This document shows positions 18,401-25,277 of a stretch of 64,000 nucleotides of DNA, in pieces (position 1 is the stretch's first letter; each line of letters starts with the position of its first letter). The DNA comes from Danxiaibacter sp048498555 (GTDB lineage: Bacteria; Bacteroidota; Bacteroidia; Chitinophagales; Chitinophagaceae). The position numbers and the translations under genes are program-made. The stretch spans positions 248,001 to 312,000 of the forward strand of contig JBEHXT010000004.1 in the NCBI GenBank assembly GCA_048498555.1. Reading direction: 5' to 3'. The notes under the pieces were generated by a model. The model had not been told where the DNA came from. It made no database searches and worked only from the letters and a program-made list of their open reading frames with translations.

Positions 18401-18773
18401 ATTTGTTGGAATTATCATGGAACGGAAAAATGTGGTAAGAAAACTTATCAGGGCAAGACCTTAAATAGGTATTATAGCTCTTTGGAAATAAAATATAATC
18501 CTTTCCATAAGCATTCCTTGAATCAATAATAAACTTCATTTCGCCAGTTACCGGATCTGAGTATGATATTGAATTGCCTTGCCCCCAATAATAATAATTG
18601 GTAAAATCAAGCTCCGGTGGCACAGGGTTAACAAAATCGTGAACCACCTGGGCGTACCCCTTTTTAAAGGTGAGCAGTGTTTTTCCGTTAAAGTACCAGT
18701 TGCTCCATTCTTTTTGGCCAAAAGCAGTTATGCAAAAAAAAGTAAGTACGAACAGGCTTAAGGTATTTCTCAT
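15402..18773 (-). CDS. Large secreted T9SS cargo with nine Ig/PKD-like repeats
   Basis: The 1123-residue protein has a signal peptide (MRNTLSLFVLTFFCITAFGQ). An N-terminal ~380-residue propeller-like region of the kind common in T9SS proteins follows. Nine repeats of about 70 residues then run from ~402 to ~1036, each opening with LG-D-(T/V)-C (LGKDTSLC, LGNDTTLC, LGRDTGFC...). They carry a central YLWQDGST-like strand and end in a Cys-x-x-x-D strand. The last ~85 residues (MPSAFTPNQDGYNDVF...GWDGKYNNQ...YVW) are a CHU_C / gliding-motility-associated C-terminal domain, the type B sorting signal for type IX secretion. Likely a surface adhesin or matrix protein; binding partner unknown. Confidence 0.93.
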   Translation of the reverse strand: MRNTLSLFVLTFFCITAFGQKEWSNWYFNGKTLLTFKKGYAQVVHDFVNPVPPELDFTNYYYWGQGNSISYSDPVTGEMKFIIDSRNAYGKDYILFPKSYNTYLRSCPDKFSYHIFPFHDNSNKFYVIQFQDQGADLLQQESNLQVRCPNAIGLGYSIVDLNMNNGIGDFAVMNQPIIGGLNAQITTIRHANGKDEWVIVHPIGTNQFQAILFTDNGIKPAVASTIGPNVPAVFSKVQGVLTASHDGKTLAGFSNAEDGVQLFDFDNTTGKISRYRKLPVKGTEGVSRLQFSPDDSKLYYLNYNGVFQYDFNQSDVAASLTKISGQGYGLLYDMQLAPDGKIYVTKVTSTEDDNYKEYIGIIQCPNLPQYACNFNPKAMDMLTLAFPDLINDFIHDPKAPAITKLDLGKDVSVCFGSYTITAPDGWESYKWNTGETTQSITVTKAGLYYVLAGNTGFSCPSAYGSINVSDKAIKLDLGKDTSLCSKQTYHLHVNDDYTNIVWQNGSTVRDSVITSNNAYVISANDKNGCFTKDTIGVWFKYDPRADFGADTILCNDQPLTLLLYPQTNPFYNATYKWQDGSTEDKLTVNKSGTYWGQVTYNGCTVADTIKVSYATAQSVYLGNDTTLCNGDSLLLRANVDKASYLWNTGEVTNAIYVKKAGTYAVKASTSVCAVTDTINITFKELPKFSLGNDTAICANESLSLSSGIYNADYLWQNGSTAESMDVKSPGLYWLRLSQNGCSFADSVNVTFKPLPPLSLGRDTGFCRGESLTLDIYAPNIATYLWQDGRTKPSYTIDKTGSYFVKVTGNNNCANYDTLSVVVVNPPSFTLGADTVLCETVKLAYNFNLPGASYSWNDGSTKNSFTISAPGTYSLAVNQAGCTASDTINVMYKAMPVINLGRDTSLCAGQSVLLNAANGNATYNWNDNNSQSFYNVTQPGLYFVKVDLDGCENADSIKISYINPPRFTLGNDTMLCKGMTFELAPAAGDHVNYLWQDGSRQPVFVVKDAGVYSLLAKNECGSFYDEIKVTSGLCDLLMPSAFTPNQDGYNDVFRIKYPFPVKRFKMVIYGRWGQKLFESSDINKGWDGKYNNQVVSMDTYVWMISLTDREGKQKSAQGTVMLIK

Positions 18774-18928
18774 TTAAGGCGGTATGGAGCGCCAAAGTAA
18801 ATGTTTTTATAGAGGCACCTTACTTTTTTAGGACGATTTTTTTATTGGGCGCCGGCAATGATAATGAATTATAAGGCGTGAATTATCAGCATATAATTGT
18901 CTGCCGCAATAAAACCTCTCTGCACTAC

Positions 18929-19768
18929 TTAACTTTCAGCCGCCAGCTGCTGGAACTCCTGTAATGTTATTTCACCCGATGCAAAGCGATATTCAAGCAA
19001 AGTTGTTTTTTCTTTTCTTGTAAGTGGCCGGTCATAAATAGCTTTTAATATTTCATTCTCATGCGTTAGCGGCTGCATAACGTGTTGATGGTTGGCAAAC
19101 GCCTCGAAATAACGCACGCCGAATATTCTTTGAGAAACGGCTTTGAAGTGGATGTAATCGTGATTCCCAGTTAATCCCTCAGCTGTAACAAAATAGCAAT
19201 TCTGGTGTGTTTGCGCGAATTGCAATAGCGCCTCATTCACTATTGGATAGGATTCGAAATATTGACCATACAACCCCTCAGTTAAAAAATCTCCAAGACC
19301 TCCGATGATCAAGGGAATTTTCGGAGCATTCAGCTGATGACGCAATTCTGTTATTATCACATCGAATTTCTCTCCATAAACAGCAGCGCGATCGGGAAAG
19401 CAATCAGTTTCTCCCTGGTGCCACAAAATGCCTGCAAGTTGGCTTGAACGTTGTGCCAGTTTAGCTTGCGCAACCGCGTTATCAAAGAGCGCACCGCCAA
19501 CTGACCAATCCTCCAGGCTTGTGCCTCCATCGGCACACGGGATCAAGCCAATTTCTGCCGTTTCATTTTTTAAGCGCCAGGCAGCAGCAAAAGAGGAAGC
19601 CAAACCAACACCCGCAGTAGGGCGATCAAAATGAATGGGTTCGGACATTATCTGCCATCTGCCATTACGCAACATCTTTATTCCTTCGTTAAAAATGATT
19701 GGCACATCCTTGCGAAAACCACGTCCGGCCATATTTGACTGGCCTATTAACAGGAAAGATTGAATCAT
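18929..19768 (-). CDS. SGNH-hydrolase, sialate O-acetylesterase-like
   Basis: The 279-residue protein has the block I motif GQSNMAGRG (Ser near residue 10), WHQGETD (~136) and a C-terminal DYIHF with the Asp/His pair, as in SASA-domain carbohydrate esterases. No signal peptide is evident, so it appears cytoplasmic. A short helical tail (RPLTRKEKTTLLEYRFASGE) follows the catalytic domain. It probably removes acetyl groups from a sugar; the substrate cannot be read. Confidence 0.85.
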   Translation of the reverse strand: MIQSFLLIGQSNMAGRGFRKDVPIIFNEGIKMLRNGRWQIMSEPIHFDRPTAGVGLASSFAAAWRLKNETAEIGLIPCADGGTSLEDWSVGGALFDNAVAQAKLAQRSSQLAGILWHQGETDCFPDRAAVYGEKFDVIITELRHQLNAPKIPLIIGGLGDFLTEGLYGQYFESYPIVNEALLQFAQTHQNCYFVTAEGLTGNHDYIHFKAVSQRIFGVRYFEAFANHQHVMQPLTHENEILKAIYDRPLTRKEKTTLLEYRFASGEITLQEFQQLAAES

Positions 19769-19815
19769 GTGGTAACGTTTTTGGTGATATCGATCTTACT
19801 AAAGGGCAAAAAAAA

Positions 19816-19836
19816 ATGCCAACTTTTAGCTGACAT
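19816..19836 (-). terminator. Intrinsic terminator of tRNA-Ser
   Basis: On the reverse strand the 9-bp stem ATGTCAGCT/AGTTGGCAT (with wobbles) has a 3-nt loop and is followed by T8, just downstream of the tRNA 3' end. Confidence 0.8.
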
Positions 19837-19843
19837 TTTTCTG

Positions 19844-19930
19844 CGGAGACGGCGAGATTCGAACTCGCGATACAGTTTCCCGTATACACACTTTCCAGGC
19901 GTGCTCCTTCAACCACTCGGACACGTCTCC
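19844..19930 (-). tRNA. tRNA-Ser (anticodon GGA)
   Basis: The reverse strand folds into an 87-nt class II tRNA. It has acceptor stem GGAGACG/CGTCTCC with discriminator G, D-arm CCGAGTGGTTGAAGG, and anticodon loop CTGGAAA reading GGA. A long variable arm and the T-arm GTTCGAATC follow. CCA is not encoded. Confidence 0.97.
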
Positions 19931-19964
19931 ATAATTGAGGGCTGCAAAAGTAACTATTCTAAAT

Positions 19965-20732
19965 CTAGTTGCCGAAAATATTTATCGCGTTTTGTGTAGT
20001 AATATCTGCAATCTCCTCTGCGGTAACATTTTTTACGCCGGCGAGCTTGTCAACAACGTACTGCAAATAAGCGCTTTCATTCCTTTTTCCGCGAAATGGC
20101 ACCGGTGTTAAATAGGGCGCATCTGTTTCCAGAACAATATGTTGAAGATCTATTTTCTGCAACACTTCAGCCACTCCTGCGTTTTTATATGTCACCACAC
20201 CGCCTATTCCCAATAAGAAACCCATATTAATAATTTGCGTGGCGCTTTCATAACTGCCGCTAAAACAATGGAAAATCCCTTTCAAACCTCTTTCCGCAAA
20301 TGGCTTAACCGCGTTGATCGTTTCCTGCATAGCGTTGCGCGTGTGTATCACAATCGGCAGCGAAGCCTGCAGAGCCCATTCCATTTGAATTTCAAAGGCT
20401 TCATGTTGCTGGGTGGTGAAAGTTTTATCCCAATAGAAGTCGAGCCCTATTTCCCCAACAGCCGCAAAAGACCTCTTGTCAAGCCAGTTTTTTACGGTTT
20501 CCAGCTCCTCTTTGTAATTTTCTTTCACGTAACAAGGGTGAAGCCCCATCATCGCGACGCAAACTCCGGGATATTTATCTTCCAAACTAAGCATCCCATC
20601 TATGGCCGTACTATCAATCCCCGGTAGGTAAAATCGTTGTACACCAACAGTTTGCGCTTTTTTTATTACCTCATCAATATCATCAGCAAATTCTTCGGAA
20701 TACAAATGACAGTGCGTATCAATTATAATCAT
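19965..20732 (-). CDS. TatD-family metal-dependent hydrolase
   Basis: The 255-residue TIM barrel carries IDTHCHLYS with the metal His pair, GEIGLDFYWD with the metal Glu, VIHTRNA, GIFHCFSGS and LETDAPYLTP. All metal ligands of the TatD/YcfH DNase family are present. It is probably a Mg-dependent 3'-5' DNase or RNase; its physiological substrate is uncertain. Confidence 0.94.
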   Translation of the reverse strand: MIIIDTHCHLYSEEFADDIDEVIKKAQTVGVQRFYLPGIDSTAIDGMLSLEDKYPGVCVAMMGLHPCYVKENYKEELETVKNWLDKRSFAAVGEIGLDFYWDKTFTTQQHEAFEIQMEWALQASLPIVIHTRNAMQETINAVKPFAERGLKGIFHCFSGSYESATQIINMGFLLGIGGVVTYKNAGVAEVLQKIDLQHIVLETDAPYLTPVPFRGKRNESAYLQYVVDKLAGVKNVTAEEIADITTQNAINIFGN

Positions 20733-20899
20733 CCCGCAAATGTCAGCCTTTTTTGGGACCGATTGCGCTCACCCGGCAAACATTAAAAAAATATTAAAAA
20801 AAATCAAATTTCTAAAAATAAAACTTTTTCTAATTAGTTAATAACCAATTAAGTATTACATAAATTTAACTTGCAAAAATATTATCTTTTGGTAAACGC

Positions 20900-20930
20900 T
20901 TTGATATGAATAATTTAACCCTTACTTTTG
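20900..20930 (+). promoter_or_regulatory. Consensus Bacteroidota promoter
   Basis: TTTG (20900-20903), a 19-bp spacer and TACTTTTG (20923-20930) match the -33/-7 consensus exactly. Nothing but a short transcript to the terminator at 20962-20990 lies downstream. Confidence 0.6.
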
Positions 20931-20936
20931 ATCAGT

Positions 20937-20990
20937 TTTCATAGGGTACGGATTAAAAACGGGCTAAGGTTTCTACCTTGGCCTTTCTTT
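20937..20990 (+). ncRNA. Candidate ~55-nt small RNA
   Basis: The transcript is defined by the consensus promoter at 20900-20930 and the terminator hairpin at 20962-20983 with its T-rich tail (TTTCTTTTTTTT). No ORF fits inside. A 12-codon ORF (20906-20944) overlaps the -7 box and so cannot be translated from this start site. The hairpin may instead only serve the convergent deacetylase gene. Confidence 0.35.
20962..20983. terminator. Bidirectional intrinsic terminator
   Basis: Stem GGCTAAGGT/ACCTTGGCC (one wobble), loop TTCT. A T-rich tail follows on the plus strand, and CGTTTTTA follows on the minus strand, where it can terminate the deacetylase transcript. Confidence 0.8.
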
Positions 20991-21034
20991 TTTTTACCAC
21001 TTAGGTATTTCAGCTTATCCTGCGGTTCACGATG

Positions 21035-21679
21035 CTACACTGGCAAACTTTTAAAACTATATCCTGCATTACTATAAAAGGCGAGCGTTTTAGGCAGTGC
21101 AAAACTCATTCTGTCCCATGCCTTTGTACTATCGTGAAAAAGAATAATTGAACCTGGCTTAGCATTTAGCACGACATTGTCCAGGCATTTTTGCGGAGTT
21201 ATGGATTTATCAAAGTCAGCACTTAAAACTGACCACATGATAATTTTATACAAATGAGCATTTGCCGATGCACTATTTGGCGCGGTGAGAAGTTTTGCCT
21301 GAAACTTTTTAATCCTTCCATAAGGCGGGCGAAATAAATCTGAATCAATATGCTTTGAAGCTTCGAAAATATTGGCGAGATAAGTTTTGTTTTCGGCCTT
21401 CCAGCCGTTTAAATGATTGTGGGTGTGATTGCCTACCCGATGGCCTTCATCAAGAATGCGCCGGTAAATCTGCGGTTGCTCTATTACATTCTTTCCGATA
21501 CAGAAAAAAGTTGCTTTGGCATTAAACTGCTTCAATTGATCTAACACAAAGGGTGTAGCGGTTTCATGTGGCCCATCATCAAATGTTAGATAAAGTTCCT
21601 TTTCTTTTGTTGGTATATCCCACACAAAGCTTGAAGGATATAAGCGTTTTAATAGCCAGGTATTGATCATGTAGAACAT
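21035..21679 (-). CDS. Polysaccharide deacetylase (NodB-homology)
   Basis: The 214-residue protein has LTFDDGPHE (catalytic Asp and metal Asp), GNHTHNHLNGW (metal His residues), RPPYGR and the LHDSTKAW His motif: the full set of NodB / carbohydrate esterase family 4 motifs. No signal peptide is evident. The start could be 21679 or the second Met codon at 21670. It deacetylates an N-acetylated polysaccharide or peptidoglycan. Confidence 0.9.
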   Translation of the reverse strand: MFYMINTWLLKRLYPSSFVWDIPTKEKELYLTFDDGPHETATPFVLDQLKQFNAKATFFCIGKNVIEQPQIYRRILDEGHRVGNHTHNHLNGWKAENKTYLANIFEASKHIDSDLFRPPYGRIKKFQAKLLTAPNSASANAHLYKIIMWSVLSADFDKSITPQKCLDNVVLNAKPGSIILFHDSTKAWDRMSFALPKTLAFYSNAGYSFKSLPV

Positions 21680-21688
21680 GGTTCAAAA

Positions 21689-21870
21689 ATAGTGAATAGT
21701 GAATAGTGAATGGTGAAAGAGGCTACCACGTTTACAGATTGAAGCACCTATAATCAAAAAAATAGTCAATAGTAAAAGTGTACTTTAAAAATTCGAATCA
21801 GATTCAATCTAACCCTGTCTCCGAATCACTTACAAGCTCACACCTTTCACTATTGACTATTCACTATTGA
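21689..21870. repeat. Inverted 'GAATAGT' word repeats
   Basis: The left arm (21689-21719) is AGTGAATAGTGAATAGTGAA plus TGGTGAAAG. The right arm (21844-21870) is its near-complement CTTTCACTATTGACTATTCA plus CTATTGA, with about 3 mismatches in 28. A partial third copy (AATAGTCAATAGTAAAAG) lies at 21761-21778. The element fills the gap between two same-strand genes. Confidence 0.8.
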
Positions 21871-21880
21871 CGCTTAACTC

Positions 21881-23209
21881 CTACGCCCCTTCCAGCACAA
21901 TCACCACATCATCATCCGAACTATTTGCGTTTGGCGTAATTGTTACTGTTCCGTTTTTAAGAACGGCGTTGGCAGCTGCGTTGCCTTTGAAATAATAAGC
22001 CTTGCTTATTTTTTTGTAAGGGAAATTTTCCAGTGTAATCGTTCCGGCATCTTTCTTCAAAATATGCACATACATTTTATTGGTAGCTTGTGTTATTACA
22101 CCCCATGATTGCGGACGCAAATAACCAGCTTTTGTATTATAGATAGTTGGGCCGTAAGCCTGTAACCATTTGCCCATATAAGCAAGGCGCTCTTTAAACT
22201 CAGGTTGAATATCGCCATTAGGCATTGGCCCGATGTTTAACAGCAGGTTGGCTCCGTAACCGCTGGCTTTAACCAGGTAATCAATTAACTGTTTTGGTGT
22301 TTTGTAAGATGTATCTGTAATATTAAAACCCCATGAGCCATTGATGGTTTCGCATGTTTCTAAAGGCAACTTATTTGATGCTTCCTGGAAACTTAAACCG
22401 GATTTATTTTCACCAGGCAAATCTCTTTCAAACATCTGAAAATCTTCACCATCAAAAGGAGTAAGGTGGTGGTTGTTGCCAATCATACATTGCGGCTGCA
22501 GTTTGTGGATCAGGCCATAAATTTCATCGTATTTCCAATCAATGCGAGAACTTCTGTCCTTCTCTCCTTCCGGCGCTGTCTGATCCCAGTGGCCGTCAAA
22601 CCAAATGCCTGAAATTTCGCCGTATTTGGTCAGCAGTTCAGTCAACTGATTTTTCATAAATTGAAGATAGCTTGCATAGTCGCCCTTTCCAGTGCGGCCG
22701 CTGTATTGGCCTGTACGGCCTGTTTCATGCGGATAATCTTCTCTTCTCCAATCCAGCAAAGAATAATACAAAAAGAGCTTCACACCCTGCTTGTGGCATT
22801 CATCAGCAATCATTTTCACGATATCTTTTTTGTAAGGAGAATTCATGATGTTGAAATCTGAATATTTTGTATCCCACATACTAAAACCATCGTGGTGGCG
22901 GGTAATCAACGTAATGTATTTCATGCCGGCATTTTTCGCCATGCTCACCCATTCCTGTGCATTAAAATCGATCGGATTGAAAAAATCCATCAAACGCGTA
23001 TAGTTCTTAACAGTGATTTTTCTCTCATTCATAACCCATTCGCCTGAGCCGGGAATACTAAAAGGCCCCCAGTGAATAAACAACCCAAACCTGGCATCGG
23101 CAAACCATTCCCTGGCCTTCAGGTTCTCGGGAGCGGCGACATACTTGGTTTGCGCCGTAGCTGCCAGACAGGCAAAAACTGCCAGCAAACTGAAAAACAT
23201 TCTTTTCAT
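21881..23209 (-). CDS. Alpha-L-fucosidase (GH29)
   Basis: The 442-residue protein has a signal peptide (MKRMFFSLLAVFACLAATAQ). Its GH29 motifs are WFADARFGLFIHWGPFS, ITRHHDGFSMWDTKYSDFN and GEISGIWFDGHW with nucleophile Asp205. A short beta-rich C-terminal domain follows the TIM barrel. It should release L-fucose from glycans in the periplasm or outside. It is monocistronic, with no SusC/D pair nearby, so it is not part of a recognisable polysaccharide utilisation locus. Confidence 0.95.
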   Translation of the reverse strand: MKRMFFSLLAVFACLAATAQTKYVAAPENLKAREWFADARFGLFIHWGPFSIPGSGEWVMNERKITVKNYTRLMDFFNPIDFNAQEWVSMAKNAGMKYITLITRHHDGFSMWDTKYSDFNIMNSPYKKDIVKMIADECHKQGVKLFLYYSLLDWRREDYPHETGRTGQYSGRTGKGDYASYLQFMKNQLTELLTKYGEISGIWFDGHWDQTAPEGEKDRSSRIDWKYDEIYGLIHKLQPQCMIGNNHHLTPFDGEDFQMFERDLPGENKSGLSFQEASNKLPLETCETINGSWGFNITDTSYKTPKQLIDYLVKASGYGANLLLNIGPMPNGDIQPEFKERLAYMGKWLQAYGPTIYNTKAGYLRPQSWGVITQATNKMYVHILKKDAGTITLENFPYKKISKAYYFKGNAAANAVLKNGTVTITPNANSSDDDVVIVLEGA

Positions 23210-23255
23210 CGGTAATTTTTTAGCAAAAGTTATTAGACGATTAAAGATATGGAGA

Positions 23256-23502
23256 TCAGGGGATGTACGATGTCAGATGCACGGTTTTAGATGTAAAGAG
23301 GCGGATAATGTTAAGAAAGAGGAAGAAAGTGGTAAGCTGGTGATAAGTTATACGTTGTACGTTTTTTGCAGCAGTATCCCACTTCATTCTCCTCTTTTTT
23401 GACTTTTGAATTTTGACTTTCTCCCAAGCCTTATGCCTCACGCCTCATACCTGAAACCTGATACCTGGCAGCTAACAGCTGATTGCTGACAGCTCTTAGC
23501 TC
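23256..23502. repeat. Composite degenerate word-repeat array
   Basis: At least five word families follow one another: GATGTACGATGTCAGATG (23262-23279), GTTATACGTTGTACGTTTTT (23347-23366), GACTTTTGAATTTTGACTTT (23401-23420), CTCATACCTGAAACCTGATA (23444-23463) and CAGCTAACAGCTGATTGCTG (23469-23488). Each word type recurs elsewhere in the window. The last one overlaps the promoter of gltX. Confidence 0.75.
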
Positions 23503-23512
23503 ATTATCTTTG
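23483..23512 (+). promoter_or_regulatory. gltX promoter, 6 nt from the start codon
   Basis: TTG (23483-23485), 19-bp spacer, TATCTTTG (23505-23512). The ATG at 23519 is 6 nt downstream, which predicts a leaderless or nearly leaderless mRNA. The -33 element is inside a GATTGCTGACAGCT repeat word. Confidence 0.6.
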
Positions 23513-23518
23513 CCAGCT

Positions 23519-25036
23519 ATGGATAAGAAAGTAAGAGTCCGCTTTGCACCATCTCCTACCGGAGGGTTGCACCTGGGCGGCGTAAGAACAGTTTTGTTCA
23601 ACTACCTTTTCGCCAAACACAATGGCGGCGATTTTATTTTACGTATTGAAGATACTGATCAGACAAGATTTGTGGCAGGCGCGGAAGAATACATTTTTGA
23701 ATGTTTGAAATGGTGCGGAATTGAACCGGACGAAAGTGTTGTTCATGGCGGGCCGCATGCTCCATACAGGCAGAGCGAGCGCAAGGCGTTATATAAATCA
23801 TATGCAGACAGGTTGGTTAAAGAGGGTTATGCTTATTATGCTTTTGATACCGCTGAAGAACTGGATGCAAAGAGAAAAGAAATTCCCAATTTTCAATATA
23901 GCCATGCTACCAGAACCGGCTTAAAAAACTCATTAACCCTTTCTGCTGAGGAAACACTGCAGCTGCTTGATGCGCAGGCACCTTATGTGATCCGCATAAA
24001 AATGCCTGACAATGAAGAAATTTCTTTCACAGACATGATTCGCGGCCAGGTTAGCTTTAATTCATCTTTAGTGGATGATAAAGTTTTGCTGAAGGCCGAC
24101 GGCATGCCAACTTATCACCTGGCAGTTGTGGTTGATGATCATTTGATGGAGATTACTCATGCCTTCCGTGGCGAAGAATGGCTGCCCAGCGCTCCAGTTC
24201 ATGTGCTTCTCTGGAAGTATTTGTTTGGGTTGGATAAGATGCCTGAATGGGCGCACCTGCCATTGATCTTAAAACCTGACGGCAACGGAAAGTTAAGCAA
24301 ACGCGACGGCGACAGGCTTGGGTTCCCTGTATTCGCGATGAACTGGACCGATCCACGCAGCAATGAATTTACACAGGGCTTCCGCGAAAGAGGCTTTTTG
24401 CCGGAAGCATTCATCAATATGCTTGCGCTGTTAGGCTGGAACGACGGAACCGATCAGGAAATTTATTCTTTGCAGGAAATGGTCGAAAAATTCACCATGG
24501 ACAGAGTTCATAAAGGCGGTGCCAAATTCAATTATGATAAAGCCAAATGGTTTAACCAGGAATGGATCAAACGTTATAGCACGGAACAACTGAAACCACA
24601 TGTTAAAGCCGTTCTTGCAGAACAAGGTATTTCAATTGCTAACGATGCCAACCTGGACAGAATAATTGAACTGGTAAAAGACCGCTGTACTTTATTAAGC
24701 GATTTTGCTCCGCAATCTTCTTTCTTTTTCCAGCATCCAGCGGAAGTAGATATTACTGCCATCAAACCAAAATGGGATGATAAGAAACAACAGTTTTTTG
24801 CTGAACTTATCAGAGGCTTTGCATTAACGCCCGTTTGGAAACATGATGAGCTCGACAGAGAGTTTAAAGAAATGGCTGCGGCGCATCAAATAAAACCCGG
24901 AGAATTAATGCTTCCATTGCGCATTATGCTGGTTGGTGGCAAATTTGGACCGGGCGTTTTTGATATTGCTGAAATTATTGGCAAAGAACAAACCATTGAA
25001 AGGATTAAGCATACCTTGCAACTGCTAACAGCCTAA
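23519..25036 (+). CDS. gltX: Glutamyl-tRNA synthetase
   Basis: The start at 23519 gives MDKKVRVRFAPSPTGG, the normal GluRS N-terminus; the in-frame ATG at 23483 is inside the promoter. The 505-residue protein has the HIGH-type motif GGLHLGG (13-19), RIEDTDQTR and the KMSKS-type motif GKLSKRDG (~258). No Asn-specific extension is evident. It charges tRNA-Glu; whether it is discriminating cannot be told by eye. Confidence 0.96.
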   Translation: MDKKVRVRFAPSPTGGLHLGGVRTVLFNYLFAKHNGGDFILRIEDTDQTRFVAGAEEYIFECLKWCGIEPDESVVHGGPHAPYRQSERKALYKSYADRLVKEGYAYYAFDTAEELDAKRKEIPNFQYSHATRTGLKNSLTLSAEETLQLLDAQAPYVIRIKMPDNEEISFTDMIRGQVSFNSSLVDDKVLLKADGMPTYHLAVVVDDHLMEITHAFRGEEWLPSAPVHVLLWKYLFGLDKMPEWAHLPLILKPDGNGKLSKRDGDRLGFPVFAMNWTDPRSNEFTQGFRERGFLPEAFINMLALLGWNDGTDQEIYSLQEMVEKFTMDRVHKGGAKFNYDKAKWFNQEWIKRYSTEQLKPHVKAVLAEQGISIANDANLDRIIELVKDRCTLLSDFAPQSSFFFQHPAEVDITAIKPKWDDKKQQFFAELIRGFALTPVWKHDELDREFKEMAAAHQIKPGELMLPLRIMLVGGKFGPGVFDIAEIIGKEQTIERIKHTLQLLTA

Positions 25037-25038
25037 CT

Positions 25039-25250
25039 ATGTACGATGGCAGATGTACGATGTTAGATGTACTGTGTACGATGTGATTGCGTAGTAGGTA
25101 TACTGCAGACTGAATAAGCATTGATTTATCAGTTGGCGATATGAGTGCAAGCTTGCATCGCCAATTGATTCTCAAGAAACTCGCGCCCTGATACCTGGCA
25201 CCTAATATCTCAATCCGCACGCCTTATGCCTCACACCGCATTCTTCTTTT
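25039..25250. repeat. Composite word repeats with central palindrome
   Basis: GATGTACGATG-type words (25040-25085) lie at the left. A palindrome TTGGCGAT (25133-25140) / ATCGCCAA (25157-25164) surrounds TGCAAGCTTGCA in the middle. CTGATACCTGGCACC and CCTTATGCCTCACACC words (25187-25240) lie at the right. The gap separates gltX from the glycosyltransferase gene. Confidence 0.7.
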
Positions 25251-25277
25251 CTCCCTATCTTCAACAAAATCACCGGA

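Noticed and set aside
20906..20944. 12-codon ORF before the 20962 terminator, as a leader peptide
   Set aside because: It overlaps the consensus -7 box, has no run of one amino acid, and no biosynthetic gene follows on that strand.
25133..25164. Terminator after gltX
   Set aside because: The TTGGCGAT/ATCGCCAA palindrome lacks a T tract on either strand and sits inside a repeat cluster.
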